This document shows positions 25,941-35,354 of a stretch of 42,913 bases of DNA, piece by piece. The translations under genes and the position numbers were made by a program. The stretch is from an uncultured Prevotellaceae bacterium (GTDB lineage: Bacteria; Bacteroidota; Bacteroidia; Bacteroidales; Bacteroidaceae), in assembly GCA_900314715.1 (NCBI GenBank), contig OMWI01000028.1, forward strand, positions 1 to 42,913. The letters are read 5' to 3'. The notes under the pieces are model-generated. The model did no database searches. It worked only from the letters and a program-made list of their open reading frames with translations, and was not told the DNA's origin. Positions within the stretch are counted from its first letter, which is position 1, and the number at the start of each line of letters is the position of its first letter.

Positions 25941-28900
25941 ATGGAAAACTATCATACAATGAGAACACCCTTAACGGTTTACAAGGCAAGTGCGGGATCT
26001 GGAAAGACCTTCACATTAGCCATTAAATACATCAAACTATTGATTAACAACCCTACTTCGTATCGAAATACACTTGCCGTGACATTTACGAACAAGGCTA
26101 CGGAGGAAATGAAGATGCGTATTCTGAGTCAATTATACGGAATATGGAAAATGCTACCTGATTCCGATAATTACACAGAGAAGATTACGAAAGAATTAAA
26201 CGTTAGTAGGGAATTCGCATCTCAAAGAGCAGGTCAAGCACTCTCTTTTCTCATCCACGACTATAGCAATTTCAAGGTAGAAACCATTGACGCATTCTTC
26301 CAGAGTGTTCTCAGGAACTTAGCCAAGGAATTAGAGCTGACCGCTAACTTAAAAATAGGACTCAACGATAAGCAGGTAGAAGAACAAGCCGTTGATAGAC
26401 TCATCGAAAACCTTCATGCTACCAGTAAGGTTCTATTATGGATTATCAGTTACATTCAAAAGAATGTTGATGAAGAGAAGAGTTGGAACGTTATTCATGA
26501 CATCAAGAGATTTGGTTTGAATATTTTCAAGGATATATATAAATCTCATAGACAAGAACTTAACGATTCTTCGTTAAACGAAAACTTGTTCAAGGAATTG
26601 AATGAGGAATTAGCTCAAATACAGAAACAAGCTATCGACAACATCAACCAATACGTAGAGACTTTTTTCGACACTCTATCAGAATATGGATTGCAAGTAG
26701 AAGACTTCTCCAATGGCAAATCGGGTGTTTGTGGATATTTCCTCAAACTTCGCAATGGAGTCTATCAAGAAGAGGAACTGCTCAAGACGAGGGTTGTGAG
26801 TGCGATGGAAGATAGTTCGAAATGGGCGAAAAAGGCTGATTGGAAACCAGGAAAGCCTATCTATGAAGCCGTGAACAACACTTTGCATCAATTATTACTT
26901 GATACCGAGGGAATGCGAAAGAAGCAGTATCTCATGTACAAATCGGCTGAGCTTACCCAAAAGCACATGTACGAATTAAGGTTGCTCAACTATATCGACA
27001 ACGAGGTGAGAAACCTCAACAAGGAAAACAACCGATTCCTATTAAGCGATACGCAATCCCTACTTCACGACTTAATCAACGATTCCGACACCTCGTTTAT
27101 CTTCGAGAAGACAGGTACGCAAATCGAAAACATCATGATTGACGAGTTTCAAGACACCAGCTTGATTCAATGGAAAAACTTCAAGGTGTTGATGAACGAA
27201 TGCATGAGTAGGGAACACTCTCAAAACTTGATTGTTGGCGACGTGAAGCAAAGTATCTACCGATGGAGAGACGGAGATTGGCGACTACTGAACAACATCG
27301 ACCAACAATTCAGGAAAGACCAAATCACCGAGAAGCCTCTGAAAACGAACTATCGTTCATGTAGGAACATCATCAATTTCAACAACGCATTCTTCCATGA
27401 AGCGGTTAAGATGGCTTGTCAAACGGAAGAACTCACTCCAGAGGAATCCAAACAATTGGAAAAAGCCTACGAAGACGTAGAACAACGAGTGCCACAAGAT
27501 CGTCCGCAAGAAGGAATCGTAGAGATTCAATTGTTGCCGAAGGAAAGTTACAGGGAGGAAACGATGAGGCTATTGAGTGAGAGAATCATGGAACTCATTG
27601 AACTTGGTGTTTCATTTAACAAAATGGCTATCCTTGTGCGTAGCAACTCCTCAATAGAGTATATCGCACAATATTTCATGGAGAATCACCCAGAAATCAA
27701 GATGGTGTCCGACGAGGCTTTCAGATTGGACGCATCTTTGTCCGTCAACATGATTATCAATGCATTACGCATCATCGCCCATCCCGAAGACGTCCTCAGC
27801 AAGTCGCTTTTGGTAAAGGCCTACCAAACACACATCAAGCAAACTACATTGACTGATAGCGACTTGTTTGTTGACATAGAAGACATGAACAAGTATCTTC
27901 CTCATGAGTTTGTGGATTCCATGGATAGCTTGGCAAACCTTCCCATCATCGACCTGGTAGAAAAGTTGTTCAGGATATTCGAATTGAGCGTACTCAACGA
28001 CCAAAGTGCGTATATGTGTGCCTTTTATGACCAACTGAACAAATATCTGATAGAAAGTATGTCGGATATAGATTCATTCCTGCGCGAATGGGATGATGAC
28101 ATACATGAAAAATACGTCCATAGCGACCAGATTAACGGCATTCGTTTGATTACCATTCACAAGAGTAAAGGTTTGGAATTCGACCATGTTTTCATGCCTT
28201 TCTGTGATTGGAAACTGGAAAAGAAATCCGTATTATGGTGTACGCCTCCCCAAGATGCGAGTCCTTATAACAAGTTGCCATTGATTCCTATCGACTTTGT
28301 CAAGAGTAGTATGAAAGACACCATCTTTTGGCCAGACTATCAACAGGAACATTTCCAAAATACGGTTGACAATCTCAATCTGTTATACGTTGCGTTTACC
28401 AGAGCCAAGAAGAGCCTCTTTGTATATGGAAAAAGGAACGAAAACGCCATTCGTTCATACCTCATTGAGCAAACGCTTACTCCCATTGCGAAAAAATTGC
28501 AACACTCCTTATATGACGATGCGAACGATAATAAAGAAGCAAGTATTTTATTTTCGTTCGGCACATTAACGACCAACGCAAAGGAAGAAGAGAAAGAAGA
28601 AAGTAAGAACGTATTCAACCAACCCACTTATCCTCGTGAAATACTCATCAACTCCTACGAGGAAAAGGTGAAATTCTACCAAAGCAATAAAAGTAAGTCG
28701 TTCGTCACGCAAGACCCAGAAACAGAAAAGCAGAATGGCTATATACTCATGGGAAACATCTTGCACAACATCTTCTCTACCATTCAAACGGCAGACGACA
28801 TTGAACCAGCCTTACAACTATTGGAACAAGAAGGCGTATTATACAACAAGGAGATTACTAAAGAAAAACTCAAGGCTATGCTCACTAAACGTCTTAATGA

Positions 28901-29183
28901 CAAGCGAGTAGCTGAATGGTTCTCTAATAAATGGACTATTTTAAACGAATGTACTATCCTCACTTACGATAATGATGAAAACAAAGTCACCGAACATCGT
29001 CCTGACAGAGTTATGACAGACGGAAACGAAGTCATCGTCGTTGACTTCAAGTTTGGTAAGCCTATCAGCGAGCATCAAGACCAAGTACGCAGATATATGT
29101 CGTTGTTGACAGAGATGGGATACACCAACATCAAGGGTTATTTATGGTATGTTTATAGCAATTTAATCAATGAAGTAAAATGA
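25941..29183 (+). CDS. AddA/RecB-like UvrD-family helicase-nuclease
   Basis: A 1080-residue superfamily 1 helicase. Motif I is KASAGSGKTFTLA near residue 15-27, motif II is MIDEFQDTSLIQW, motif III is VGDVKQSIYRWRDGD, motif V is TIHKSKGLEFDHVFMPF, and motif VI is LLYVAFTRAKKSL. The C-terminal RecB-type nuclease core is visible as HRPDRVM, VDFKFGKP and QVRRYMSLL. With the following gene it forms an AddAB-type complex for double-strand-break end resection. The chosen start at 25941 is 1 bp after the DUF5686 stop; an ATG at 25959 (MRTPLTVYKASAG) is a good alternative. The stop overlaps the next start as ATGA. Confidence 0.92.
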   Translation: MENYHTMRTPLTVYKASAGSGKTFTLAIKYIKLLINNPTSYRNTLAVTFTNKATEEMKMRILSQLYGIWKMLPDSDNYTEKITKELNVSREFASQRAGQALSFLIHDYSNFKVETIDAFFQSVLRNLAKELELTANLKIGLNDKQVEEQAVDRLIENLHATSKVLLWIISYIQKNVDEEKSWNVIHDIKRFGLNIFKDIYKSHRQELNDSSLNENLFKELNEELAQIQKQAIDNINQYVETFFDTLSEYGLQVEDFSNGKSGVCGYFLKLRNGVYQEEELLKTRVVSAMEDSSKWAKKADWKPGKPIYEAVNNTLHQLLLDTEGMRKKQYLMYKSAELTQKHMYELRLLNYIDNEVRNLNKENNRFLLSDTQSLLHDLINDSDTSFIFEKTGTQIENIMIDEFQDTSLIQWKNFKVLMNECMSREHSQNLIVGDVKQSIYRWRDGDWRLLNNIDQQFRKDQITEKPLKTNYRSCRNIINFNNAFFHEAVKMACQTEELTPEESKQLEKAYEDVEQRVPQDRPQEGIVEIQLLPKESYREETMRLLSERIMELIELGVSFNKMAILVRSNSSIEYIAQYFMENHPEIKMVSDEAFRLDASLSVNMIINALRIIAHPEDVLSKSLLVKAYQTHIKQTTLTDSDLFVDIEDMNKYLPHEFVDSMDSLANLPIIDLVEKLFRIFELSVLNDQSAYMCAFYDQLNKYLIESMSDIDSFLREWDDDIHEKYVHSDQINGIRLITIHKSKGLEFDHVFMPFCDWKLEKKSVLWCTPPQDASPYNKLPLIPIDFVKSSMKDTIFWPDYQQEHFQNTVDNLNLLYVAFTRAKKSLFVYGKRNENAIRSYLIEQTLTPIAKKLQHSLYDDANDNKEASILFSFGTLTTNAKEEEKEESKNVFNQPTYPREILINSYEEKVKFYQSNKSKSFVTQDPETEKQNGYILMGNILHNIFSTIQTADDIEPALQLLEQEGVLYNKEITKEKLKAMLTKRLNDKRVAEWFSNKWTILNECTILTYDNDENKVTEHRPDRVMTDGNEVIVVDFKFGKPISEHQDQVRRYMSLLTEMGYTNIKGYLWYVYSNLINEVK

Positions 29184-32053
29184 ACAACTCCTTTTTAGAA
29201 TTCGTAGCGAAAGACCTTATAACGAAATATGGCAATAACCTATCGCAAGTAGCGGTAGTATTCCCAAACAAACGAGCATCCATCTTCCTCAACGAGTATC
29301 TTGCCCGACTTATTGACAAACCCCTATGGAGTCCTGCTTACATCACAATTAGCGATTTATTCCGCAAGCATAGTCAATTGGTTGTTGGTGACCCCATCCA
29401 ATTGAATTGTATCCTATACAAGATATACGCCAAACATACGGGTTCGTTGGAAACGCTCGACCACTTCTATGGTTGGGGACAAATACTGCTATCCGACTTC
29501 GACGACATTGACAAGAACATGGCAGATGCCCGAAAAGTGTTTGCTAACCTGAGAGACATCCACGAGTTTGACGACACCTCGTATCTGAGCGAAGAACAAA
29601 AAGCTTTACTTCAACGATTCTTCTCAACGTTCTCTGACAACCACGATTCCGAGTTGCGCCAACGCTTTCTCAAGCTATGGAGCCACTTCTATGACATATA
29701 CGTAGATTACAACCAAGAACTGGAGCGTCAAGGTATCGCTTACGAAGGAGCCTTGTATCGTCGAGTAGCAGAGAGCGAAGAGTTGGATTTCAAATACGAC
29801 AAATACATCTTCGTGGGCTTTAACATGCTACATCAAGTAGAACAAGTATTGTTCGAACGTTTGATGAAGCAAAAGAAAGCTGCTTTCTATTGGGATTTCG
29901 ATACATCATACTTACAAACAGATGGTCATGAAGCAGGACATTTCATCAAGAAATACCTCTCCAAGTTTCCCAACGAATTTGACAACAAGGACCAAGACAT
30001 CTACGATTGTTTTAGGAAAACCAAGGAAATCACCTATATCAGTAGTCCTACAGAAAACCTCCAAGCCCGTTATATCAGTCATTGGTTACAAGAAAAAGGA
30101 CGAATCGAAGCAGGTAGAGACACCGCCATTATCCTTTGCGACGAAAACCTCTTACAGACAGCCATACATTGCCTCCCTTCGCAAGTTGATAGCGTGAATA
30201 TCACGACAGGTTATCCTCTTTCCCAATCACCCTTTTCTTCGCTCATCAACATATTGATAACCCTGCAAACGGCAGGTCTTTACAAGCATCAAGACAAATA
30301 CCGCTTGTTTTATGTGAACAAGGTTCTCAACCATCCCTATACGAGATACATCTCTGCTGATTACGTCAAGGTGAAACAATCCTTGAAAGAACAAAAGCAA
30401 TTCTATCCCTCACGCGAATTCCTTTCGATAGATGAAGGATTATCCCTATTGTTCAAAGACATCTCCACCGAAGACAATTCGCTTTTCACGGAAAGACTAT
30501 CACAATGGTTGATAGACATCTTACAAAAGATAGCAGAAAACTCTCAAGACGTGGCAGACCCATTCTTCCACGAATCGCTATTCAAGTCGTACACCCTGAT
30601 GACTCGCCTTCACGAACTCATTCTCTCGGGCGACTTGGAAGTAGATCTCAGTACATTCCAACGACTCGTCAATCAATTGACGTCCAGCACCTCCATTCCT
30701 TTCCACGGAGAACCTGCCACTGGCATACAAGTCATGGGCATTTTGGAGACCAGAAACCTGGACTTTGAGCACGTTCTTATCCTATCGTGCAATGAGGGCA
30801 ATATGCCGAAGGGAATAAACGATACGTCGTTCATCCCCCACTCCATTCGCAAGGCTTACGACCTTACTACAATAGACCACAAGGTTTCCATCTATTCCTA
30901 CTATTTCAATAGTTTGATTCAGCGTGCCAAAGACGTGACAATTCTCTACAACAACTCCACCGAAGACGGACACACGGGCGAGATGAGTCGCTTCATGTTG
31001 CAACTGATGATAGAAAGTCCTCACGCCATACGGAAGGAAACCCTACGTACAGGCATTCAACCTCTCAACGCCACGAGTACCGAAATAGCGAAAGACAATA
31101 ACATCCTCGCACGATTGAACGAGATAGAAAAGTTGTCTCCCACCGCCATCAATCAATACATCAAATGTCCGTTGCAATTCTTCTACATGAGAATAGCAGG
31201 CATAGAAGAACCCGAAATGACGGATGAAGAAGATGTTGACAATCGCATCTTCGGTAATATCTTCCACCGTTCTGCTGAATTGATATACAATCGCCTTTGG
31301 ATTGACAAGAAAGAAATCACGAAAGACAGCATCCAAGAATTCCTCAAGCATCCCGAACAATTGGAAATGATTGTTGACCAAGCATTTAGAGAAGAACTCT
31401 TCGGCATACGCAACAATACTTACCTTCCAGAATACAATGGCTTACAACTCATCAATCGAGAGGTCATCATCAGGTATCTGCGCCAGTTGCTCAAGATAGA
31501 TGCCCGCCATTCCCATTTCAACATCATGGGATTGGAATTGTATGTCTCTGAGAACATCACTATCGAAACCAGCCAAGGAAAAAGAACCGTGCAAGTAGGT
31601 GGAATCATCGACCGCTTGGATATGATTCACGACGAACAAGGCAACGAGCGCATTCGGGTGCTCGATTACAAAACGGGAAAAGTGCCAAGATCGGCCACGC
31701 AAAGCATAGACGAATTGTTCAGCAATGAGAATATGAGCAAGAAACACACGGATTATTTCTTCCAAACGATGTTGTATTCCATCATCGTAGGCAATTCCGA
31801 GAAAATCAATCCCCGTCATATCCCCGTCAGTCCTGCCCTGTTGTTCATCCAACAATCTGGCGGAGAAAACTATGACCCCATTCTTTCCATCAACAAGGAG
31901 AAGATAGAAGATGCAAAACAATATGAAGCGGAGTTTCGAGAAAACCTACAAAACGTGATTACCGAAATCTTTGAGCCACAAGTGCCCTTCCAACCTACGG
32001 AAAACAAAGACATTTGCGGCAATTGCATCTATAAACAATTGTGTAATATGTAA
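29180..32053 (+). CDS. AddB-like PD-(D/E)XK nuclease with probable Fe-S cluster
   Basis: A 957-residue partner of the AddA-like protein. The N-terminal half is a degenerate helicase (VVFPNKRASIFLNEYLARL in place of a Walker A). The C-terminal nuclease (about 660-957) begins SPTAINQYIKCPLQFFYMRI and contains GGIIDRLDMI, RVLDYKTGKVP (D-x-K) and QTMLYSII. Cys in YIKCP together with the terminal CGNCIYKQLC gives the four-cysteine arrangement that binds 4Fe-4S in AddB. It overlaps the preceding gene by 4 bp. No AddAB-recognised Chi motif is identified here. Confidence 0.9.
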   Translation: MNNSFLEFVAKDLITKYGNNLSQVAVVFPNKRASIFLNEYLARLIDKPLWSPAYITISDLFRKHSQLVVGDPIQLNCILYKIYAKHTGSLETLDHFYGWGQILLSDFDDIDKNMADARKVFANLRDIHEFDDTSYLSEEQKALLQRFFSTFSDNHDSELRQRFLKLWSHFYDIYVDYNQELERQGIAYEGALYRRVAESEELDFKYDKYIFVGFNMLHQVEQVLFERLMKQKKAAFYWDFDTSYLQTDGHEAGHFIKKYLSKFPNEFDNKDQDIYDCFRKTKEITYISSPTENLQARYISHWLQEKGRIEAGRDTAIILCDENLLQTAIHCLPSQVDSVNITTGYPLSQSPFSSLINILITLQTAGLYKHQDKYRLFYVNKVLNHPYTRYISADYVKVKQSLKEQKQFYPSREFLSIDEGLSLLFKDISTEDNSLFTERLSQWLIDILQKIAENSQDVADPFFHESLFKSYTLMTRLHELILSGDLEVDLSTFQRLVNQLTSSTSIPFHGEPATGIQVMGILETRNLDFEHVLILSCNEGNMPKGINDTSFIPHSIRKAYDLTTIDHKVSIYSYYFNSLIQRAKDVTILYNNSTEDGHTGEMSRFMLQLMIESPHAIRKETLRTGIQPLNATSTEIAKDNNILARLNEIEKLSPTAINQYIKCPLQFFYMRIAGIEEPEMTDEEDVDNRIFGNIFHRSAELIYNRLWIDKKEITKDSIQEFLKHPEQLEMIVDQAFREELFGIRNNTYLPEYNGLQLINREVIIRYLRQLLKIDARHSHFNIMGLELYVSENITIETSQGKRTVQVGGIIDRLDMIHDEQGNERIRVLDYKTGKVPRSATQSIDELFSNENMSKKHTDYFFQTMLYSIIVGNSEKINPRHIPVSPALLFIQQSGGENYDPILSINKEKIEDAKQYEAEFRENLQNVITEIFEPQVPFQPTENKDICGNCIYKQLCNM

Positions 32054-32093
32054 AAGGAAAGAGAGAGAACGATAGATTTTATAGAGATAATAG

Positions 32094-32217
32094 AAACCAT
32101 AGCTTTATATGCTACAAACTATTGATTTGTGCGTTACAGACGAATGGTTTATGGCAAACAAACATATCGTTTATGGCAAACAAACATATCGTTTATATTG
32201 TCTAAAGCTATGGTTTG
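32094..32217 (+). repeat. 22-bp-period semi-palindromic repeat array
   Basis: Six 14-bp motifs start at 32094, 32116, 32138, 32160, 32182 and 32204, again exactly 22 bp apart. Units at 32160 and 32182 are identical (AAACATATCGTTTA), with spacer TGGCAAAC; the others read AAACCATAGCTTTA, AAACTATTGATTTG, AGACGAATGGTTTA and AAAGCTATGGTTTG. The array lies just downstream of addB, like the 11029 array downstream of the plug gene. Confidence 0.88.
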
Positions 32218-32244
32218 TGTTTAGTGTTTAGTGTTTAGTGTTTT
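32217..32244 (+). repeat. 7-bp tandem repeat (GTGTTTA)x4
   Basis: Three perfect GTGTTTA copies and one GTGTTTT abut the 22-bp array. This simple repeat may have arisen from slippage at the array edge. Confidence 0.85.
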
Positions 32245-32304
32245 GATTGAAAACACCTCTCTGTGTTATTTCGCTTGAGCCAAAGAGAGCCTTTCATACA
32301 ATAA

Positions 32305-32334
32305 TGCCCCATGAGTATCAAAACCCATGGGGCA
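32305..32334. terminator. Bidirectional terminator between addB and small gene
   Basis: TGCCCCATG (32305-32313) pairs perfectly with CATGGGGCA (32326-32334) across a 12-nt loop. A T-rich stretch follows on the plus strand. It separates convergent transcription units. Confidence 0.75.
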
Positions 32335-32343
32335 CCATTATTT

Positions 32344-32517
32344 TTATTCCTCATCCCACACGCTATAGGTGTGGGCGTGAACTTCGCTATCGTCCATGCC
32401 TCCATAGTTTAAGTTGGCATTTCCATTGGTGTTAAGCACCTCATTGGTGTTGCATACGAATCCTTCCTGTTGGATGTCTACCACCTGCAATTCAGGTTTC
32501 TCATATATTCTTTTCAT
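32344..32517 (-). CDS. Small 57-residue protein downstream of LRR gene
   Basis: A short gene that is easily missed. It begins MKRIYEKPELQVVDIQQEGF and ends YSVWDEE before a TAA at 32344-32346. The ATG is 15 bp after the LRR gene stop, so the two probably share a transcript, and the terminator follows it. The N-terminal pattern (basic start, KPEL.VVD) resembles the small proteins often seen beside BspA-like and other exported proteins in Prevotella; these sometimes look like leader-type peptide precursors. The middle is Asn-rich with one Cys (residue 22). No signal peptide or membrane segment is present. Function unknown. Confidence 0.72.
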   Translation of the reverse strand: MKRIYEKPELQVVDIQQEGFVCNTNEVLNTNGNANLNYGGMDDSEVHAHTYSVWDEE

Positions 32518-32532
32518 GTTGATGTCCTCCCG

Positions 32533-35172
32533 TTACTTGATGAATAGTTTATGTCCCTTGTTGATATAGAGGCCTTTAGCCGTTGGCTTGCCATTCATGC
32601 GACGACCGTCTATAGCGTACCAATTGCCGTCTTCGCCCTCATCAGAGCCAGCGTCGAGCCTACTGATAGAAGCCTCACCGTCGCCAAAGTTGAGACGGAA
32701 GAAGCGTACGCCGTTGGCCTTGTCACCAGCCTTAATGCCACCCTTCAGTTCAAAATATGCATAGCATGACTTTACAACCTTGTCTACCGATGGAGAATAA
32801 AGCGTGTTGTTGGCACCGAGATAGAGAACGTCGCGGTTGCCTGCTGCAAGTGTTACGGGTGATGTAGTACCAATAAACTCAGCGTATTCGGTCAATACCG
32901 TTTCCATTGTGTTGCTCAGTATTACGCCAGAGAACGTGGGGTTCTTCAATTCTGAGGATTCGGAAATATCGGAATTTTCTGAGGGTTCCCACTTGATGAT
33001 GTACGGCTTTCCAGGTTCTATGGTCGTAGCGTCAACGAAGTTCAGCGTCAGCGTACTCGTTTCAGCATCGTAGTCGGTGGTGCTGAGTGTCATTATCGCT
33101 TCAGGACTGTCGAGCATCATCTCTATCTGCGTTTCATCCAATGCGAATGGCAAGCAAAGCGTATTCCACGTGCCATCCTTATAGAGCGTGCGATTACAGA
33201 GTTTCACGTCATAAGCATTGCCATTGTTCGCAGCATTCTCGATGATCTCGCTGTTGTCTTCGTTGTCTGCCAGTTCGATGAGCCTGTTGACCACGGGACG
33301 GATGCACTGGCCGTCGAGGCGTCCGCCATATTCATACCACGCAAAGTGTTCCCATTCATAGGCATCCCATCCAAGATAATAAGCACCGCCTACTCCCGTA
33401 GATTCAGGGTTAGAGGTACGCGTCCAGAAAGCACCGCCATCAAGTAGCATATCGTCGATGCGCCAACCTGTATCGGGCAGGAAGATAGAACGACCGTTAG
33501 GACCCTCTACATCGTAGCCATAGACATCGCCGAGATACATCCGAGTCCACGTACAATTGTTGCGCAACTCGTCGAACTGTTCCTTGGAAGGCATACGCCA
33601 TTGTGGTCCCCAGTTGACGTAGGCGGCATCGTCCTCAAGGTCAAGTTCGTATTTGCCATCGGTGAAGCCATCCTTGCCACGGCTGCTGTCAGTACAGTAT
33701 TTAGTGAAATAGGTGTCTTCGCCTATCACCTCGCCCCACTTGTAGTTCTCCCAGTTGAACAGATATCCATCAGAAACATCTCTGCCGTGACCTTCGGTGT
33801 CGCCCCAAGCGAAGAATAAACCGCTCTGATAGGGGTGTGTGGCTCCTATGTTGGTTGTAGCCCAAAGGGTGCCACTGGGCAGGCCGAGGTCAACATACTG
33901 GTGGACGTTGGGGTTGTAAGGATAGGATACGTAGTCGTCATCGAAGAGGGCTTCCACCGACCATCCTTTTGCTTTTGCCGCAGCAGCCAGCTCTTCAGAC
34001 ATTTCGTTCTCTTCCGTCTCGCTCTCAAGGTCGATAATCACCATATAGCCGCCATTGGGAGGTGTTTCCAATGAGTTGACTAAGTTTGTCATTGCCTCAC
34101 CTTTGATTTTGTTGTTGTAGCAATACAGTTGGAACAATTCCGAGCAACCTGTCACGTCGAGCGAGGTAAGCTGATTATCGTTGCAATTAAACAGCATCAA
34201 CTTATTATGGTTGGTCACGTCAATCGAAGACAGTTGGTTGTTTTCGCAAAACAGTTGCTCCAAGCTCAAATTGTTGGCAACATTCAAATTCGTCAAATTG
34301 TTCTCGTAGCACGCCAGCACACCCAAATCGGGATTGTGCGATACGTCAAGCGATGTCAGTTGATTATCAGCACAATAGAGAAGACTCAGTTTATCGAGAT
34401 TAGCCACATCAAGTTCGGTCAAGAGATTACCTGTGACATCAAGGTGTCGCAAGCCTGAACAAGCCGAGAGGTCGAGCGAAGCAATCTGGTTTTCGCAAAC
34501 AACGAGTTTTGTCAACTTGGTATTGGCGCTCAGATCAATAGAGGTAATTTTATTCTTCTTTTCCTCAGGCGTACTTTCAAAATTGAGAACATCAAGTTCG
34601 GTCAACTCGGTGAACAACTGGATGCCTGTCAAATCCTGAATGCCACATTCACGTGCTGAAATCTTAGTAACAGTAGATGGATTAATAACTTTTTTGTTGC
34701 CGTTATATGAAATCAGCCATTTTCGGAAGTTCGCATCGGGGAAGTTTTCCTCATTAATCTCGATTGAACCTGCAGGAATGACTGTTTTAGTCTTAAATCC
34801 AATATAAATCATTATCATCGCCATGCCCTCATACGCAGGCATCGTGAAAGAGTAGATACCGTTTTCATCCACGGAAAGATCATCGGTCGTCACGAGATTG
34901 TCGATGGTGATTTGTCCTGTAAACTCATAGCCTTCGTAAGGACGGAAATCAAAGTAAACCTTATCGCCAGGTTGTGCATCATCTATCAGACTGCTCCCGT
35001 CCATGTAAGCACCCAAATCCAATGATTTTCCAACTCGAACCTCGCCGCCGTTGGCTGGATTGCCAATGACGAACACATACTGCGACCATGCCGTCATACT
35101 GGTGCACAGCATTACAAACAGCATCATTGCTGTTCGCAACAGAAACCTTTTCTTTTTCATAAGTTGTCTCAT
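32533..35172 (-). CDS. BspA-like leucine-rich-repeat surface protein
   Basis: An 879-residue exported protein. The signal peptide covers about 1-31 (TAMMLFVMLCTSMTAWSQ); the start could also be the ATG at 35160 (MKKKRF). A beta-sandwich domain of about 100 residues follows, then LRRs at about 190-355 with a 21-residue unit (LDVSHNPDLGVLACYENNLTN, repeating as SIDVTNHNKLMLFNCNDNQLT). A domain at about 410-630 opens with YVDLGLPSGTLWATTNIG and ends CIRPVV, like the FISUMP-type/C-type-lectin-like domains of Bacteroidales. The terminal tail WYAIDGRRMNGKPTAKGLYI resembles the tail of the C10 peptidase and may be an export signal. Divergent to it is a LytTR regulator with a direct-repeat operator candidate between them. 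Confidence 0.88.
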   Translation of the reverse strand: MRQLMKKKRFLLRTAMMLFVMLCTSMTAWSQYVFVIGNPANGGEVRVGKSLDLGAYMDGSSLIDDAQPGDKVYFDFRPYEGYEFTGQITIDNLVTTDDLSVDENGIYSFTMPAYEGMAMIMIYIGFKTKTVIPAGSIEINEENFPDANFRKWLISYNGNKKVINPSTVTKISARECGIQDLTGIQLFTELTELDVLNFESTPEEKKNKITSIDLSANTKLTKLVVCENQIASLDLSACSGLRHLDVTGNLLTELDVANLDKLSLLYCADNQLTSLDVSHNPDLGVLACYENNLTNLNVANNLSLEQLFCENNQLSSIDVTNHNKLMLFNCNDNQLTSLDVTGCSELFQLYCYNNKIKGEAMTNLVNSLETPPNGGYMVIIDLESETEENEMSEELAAAAKAKGWSVEALFDDDYVSYPYNPNVHQYVDLGLPSGTLWATTNIGATHPYQSGLFFAWGDTEGHGRDVSDGYLFNWENYKWGEVIGEDTYFTKYCTDSSRGKDGFTDGKYELDLEDDAAYVNWGPQWRMPSKEQFDELRNNCTWTRMYLGDVYGYDVEGPNGRSIFLPDTGWRIDDMLLDGGAFWTRTSNPESTGVGGAYYLGWDAYEWEHFAWYEYGGRLDGQCIRPVVNRLIELADNEDNSEIIENAANNGNAYDVKLCNRTLYKDGTWNTLCLPFALDETQIEMMLDSPEAIMTLSTTDYDAETSTLTLNFVDATTIEPGKPYIIKWEPSENSDISESSELKNPTFSGVILSNTMETVLTEYAEFIGTTSPVTLAAGNRDVLYLGANNTLYSPSVDKVVKSCYAYFELKGGIKAGDKANGVRFFRLNFGDGEASISRLDAGSDEGEDGNWYAIDGRRMNGKPTAKGLYINKGHKLFIK

Positions 35173-35208
35173 TTATTATTGAATAGTTATACTTTTATTT
35201 GTTTTCAA

Positions 35209-35216
35209 CAAAAGTA
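35209..35216 (-). promoter_or_regulatory. Promoter -7 box of LRR gene
   Basis: TACTTTTG on the minus strand lies 36 bp before the LRR start codon. No good -33 TTTG is at the expected place, which would suit an activated promoter. Confidence 0.55.
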
Positions 35217-35257
35217 AAAAAAATACAAGTTTAAAACCCTGCTTCAACACGTCATTT

Positions 35258-35287
35258 TGACGAACTGGCATTTGTGAGTGACGAACT
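35258..35287. promoter_or_regulatory. LytTR-type operator candidate, two direct repeats
   Basis: TGACGAACT occurs at 35258-35266 and again at 35279-35287: perfect 9-bp direct repeats with a 12-bp spacer, 21 bp centre to centre. LytTR proteins bind 9-bp direct repeats with about this spacing. On the minus strand the first site reads CCAGTTCGT, matching 8 of 9 positions of the published consensus (W M M GTT N R K), and the second GGAGTTCGT matches 7. The pair sits upstream of both divergent promoters. Confidence 0.65.
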
Positions 35288-35319
35288 CCGTGGTGTTACA
35301 AATAAATATTGGCAAAAAC

Positions 35320-35350
35320 TTTGCCTTTTTTTCTTTTTGTTGTACTTTTG
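35320..35350 (+). promoter_or_regulatory. Promoter of LytTR regulator, start near the ATG
   Basis: TTTG (35320-35323) and TACTTTTG (35343-35350) with a 19-bp spacer make a near-perfect promoter. Its expected start point falls at about 35355, the first base of the regulator's ATG, so the transcript may be leaderless. Confidence 0.65.
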
Positions 35351-35354
35351 CGCT

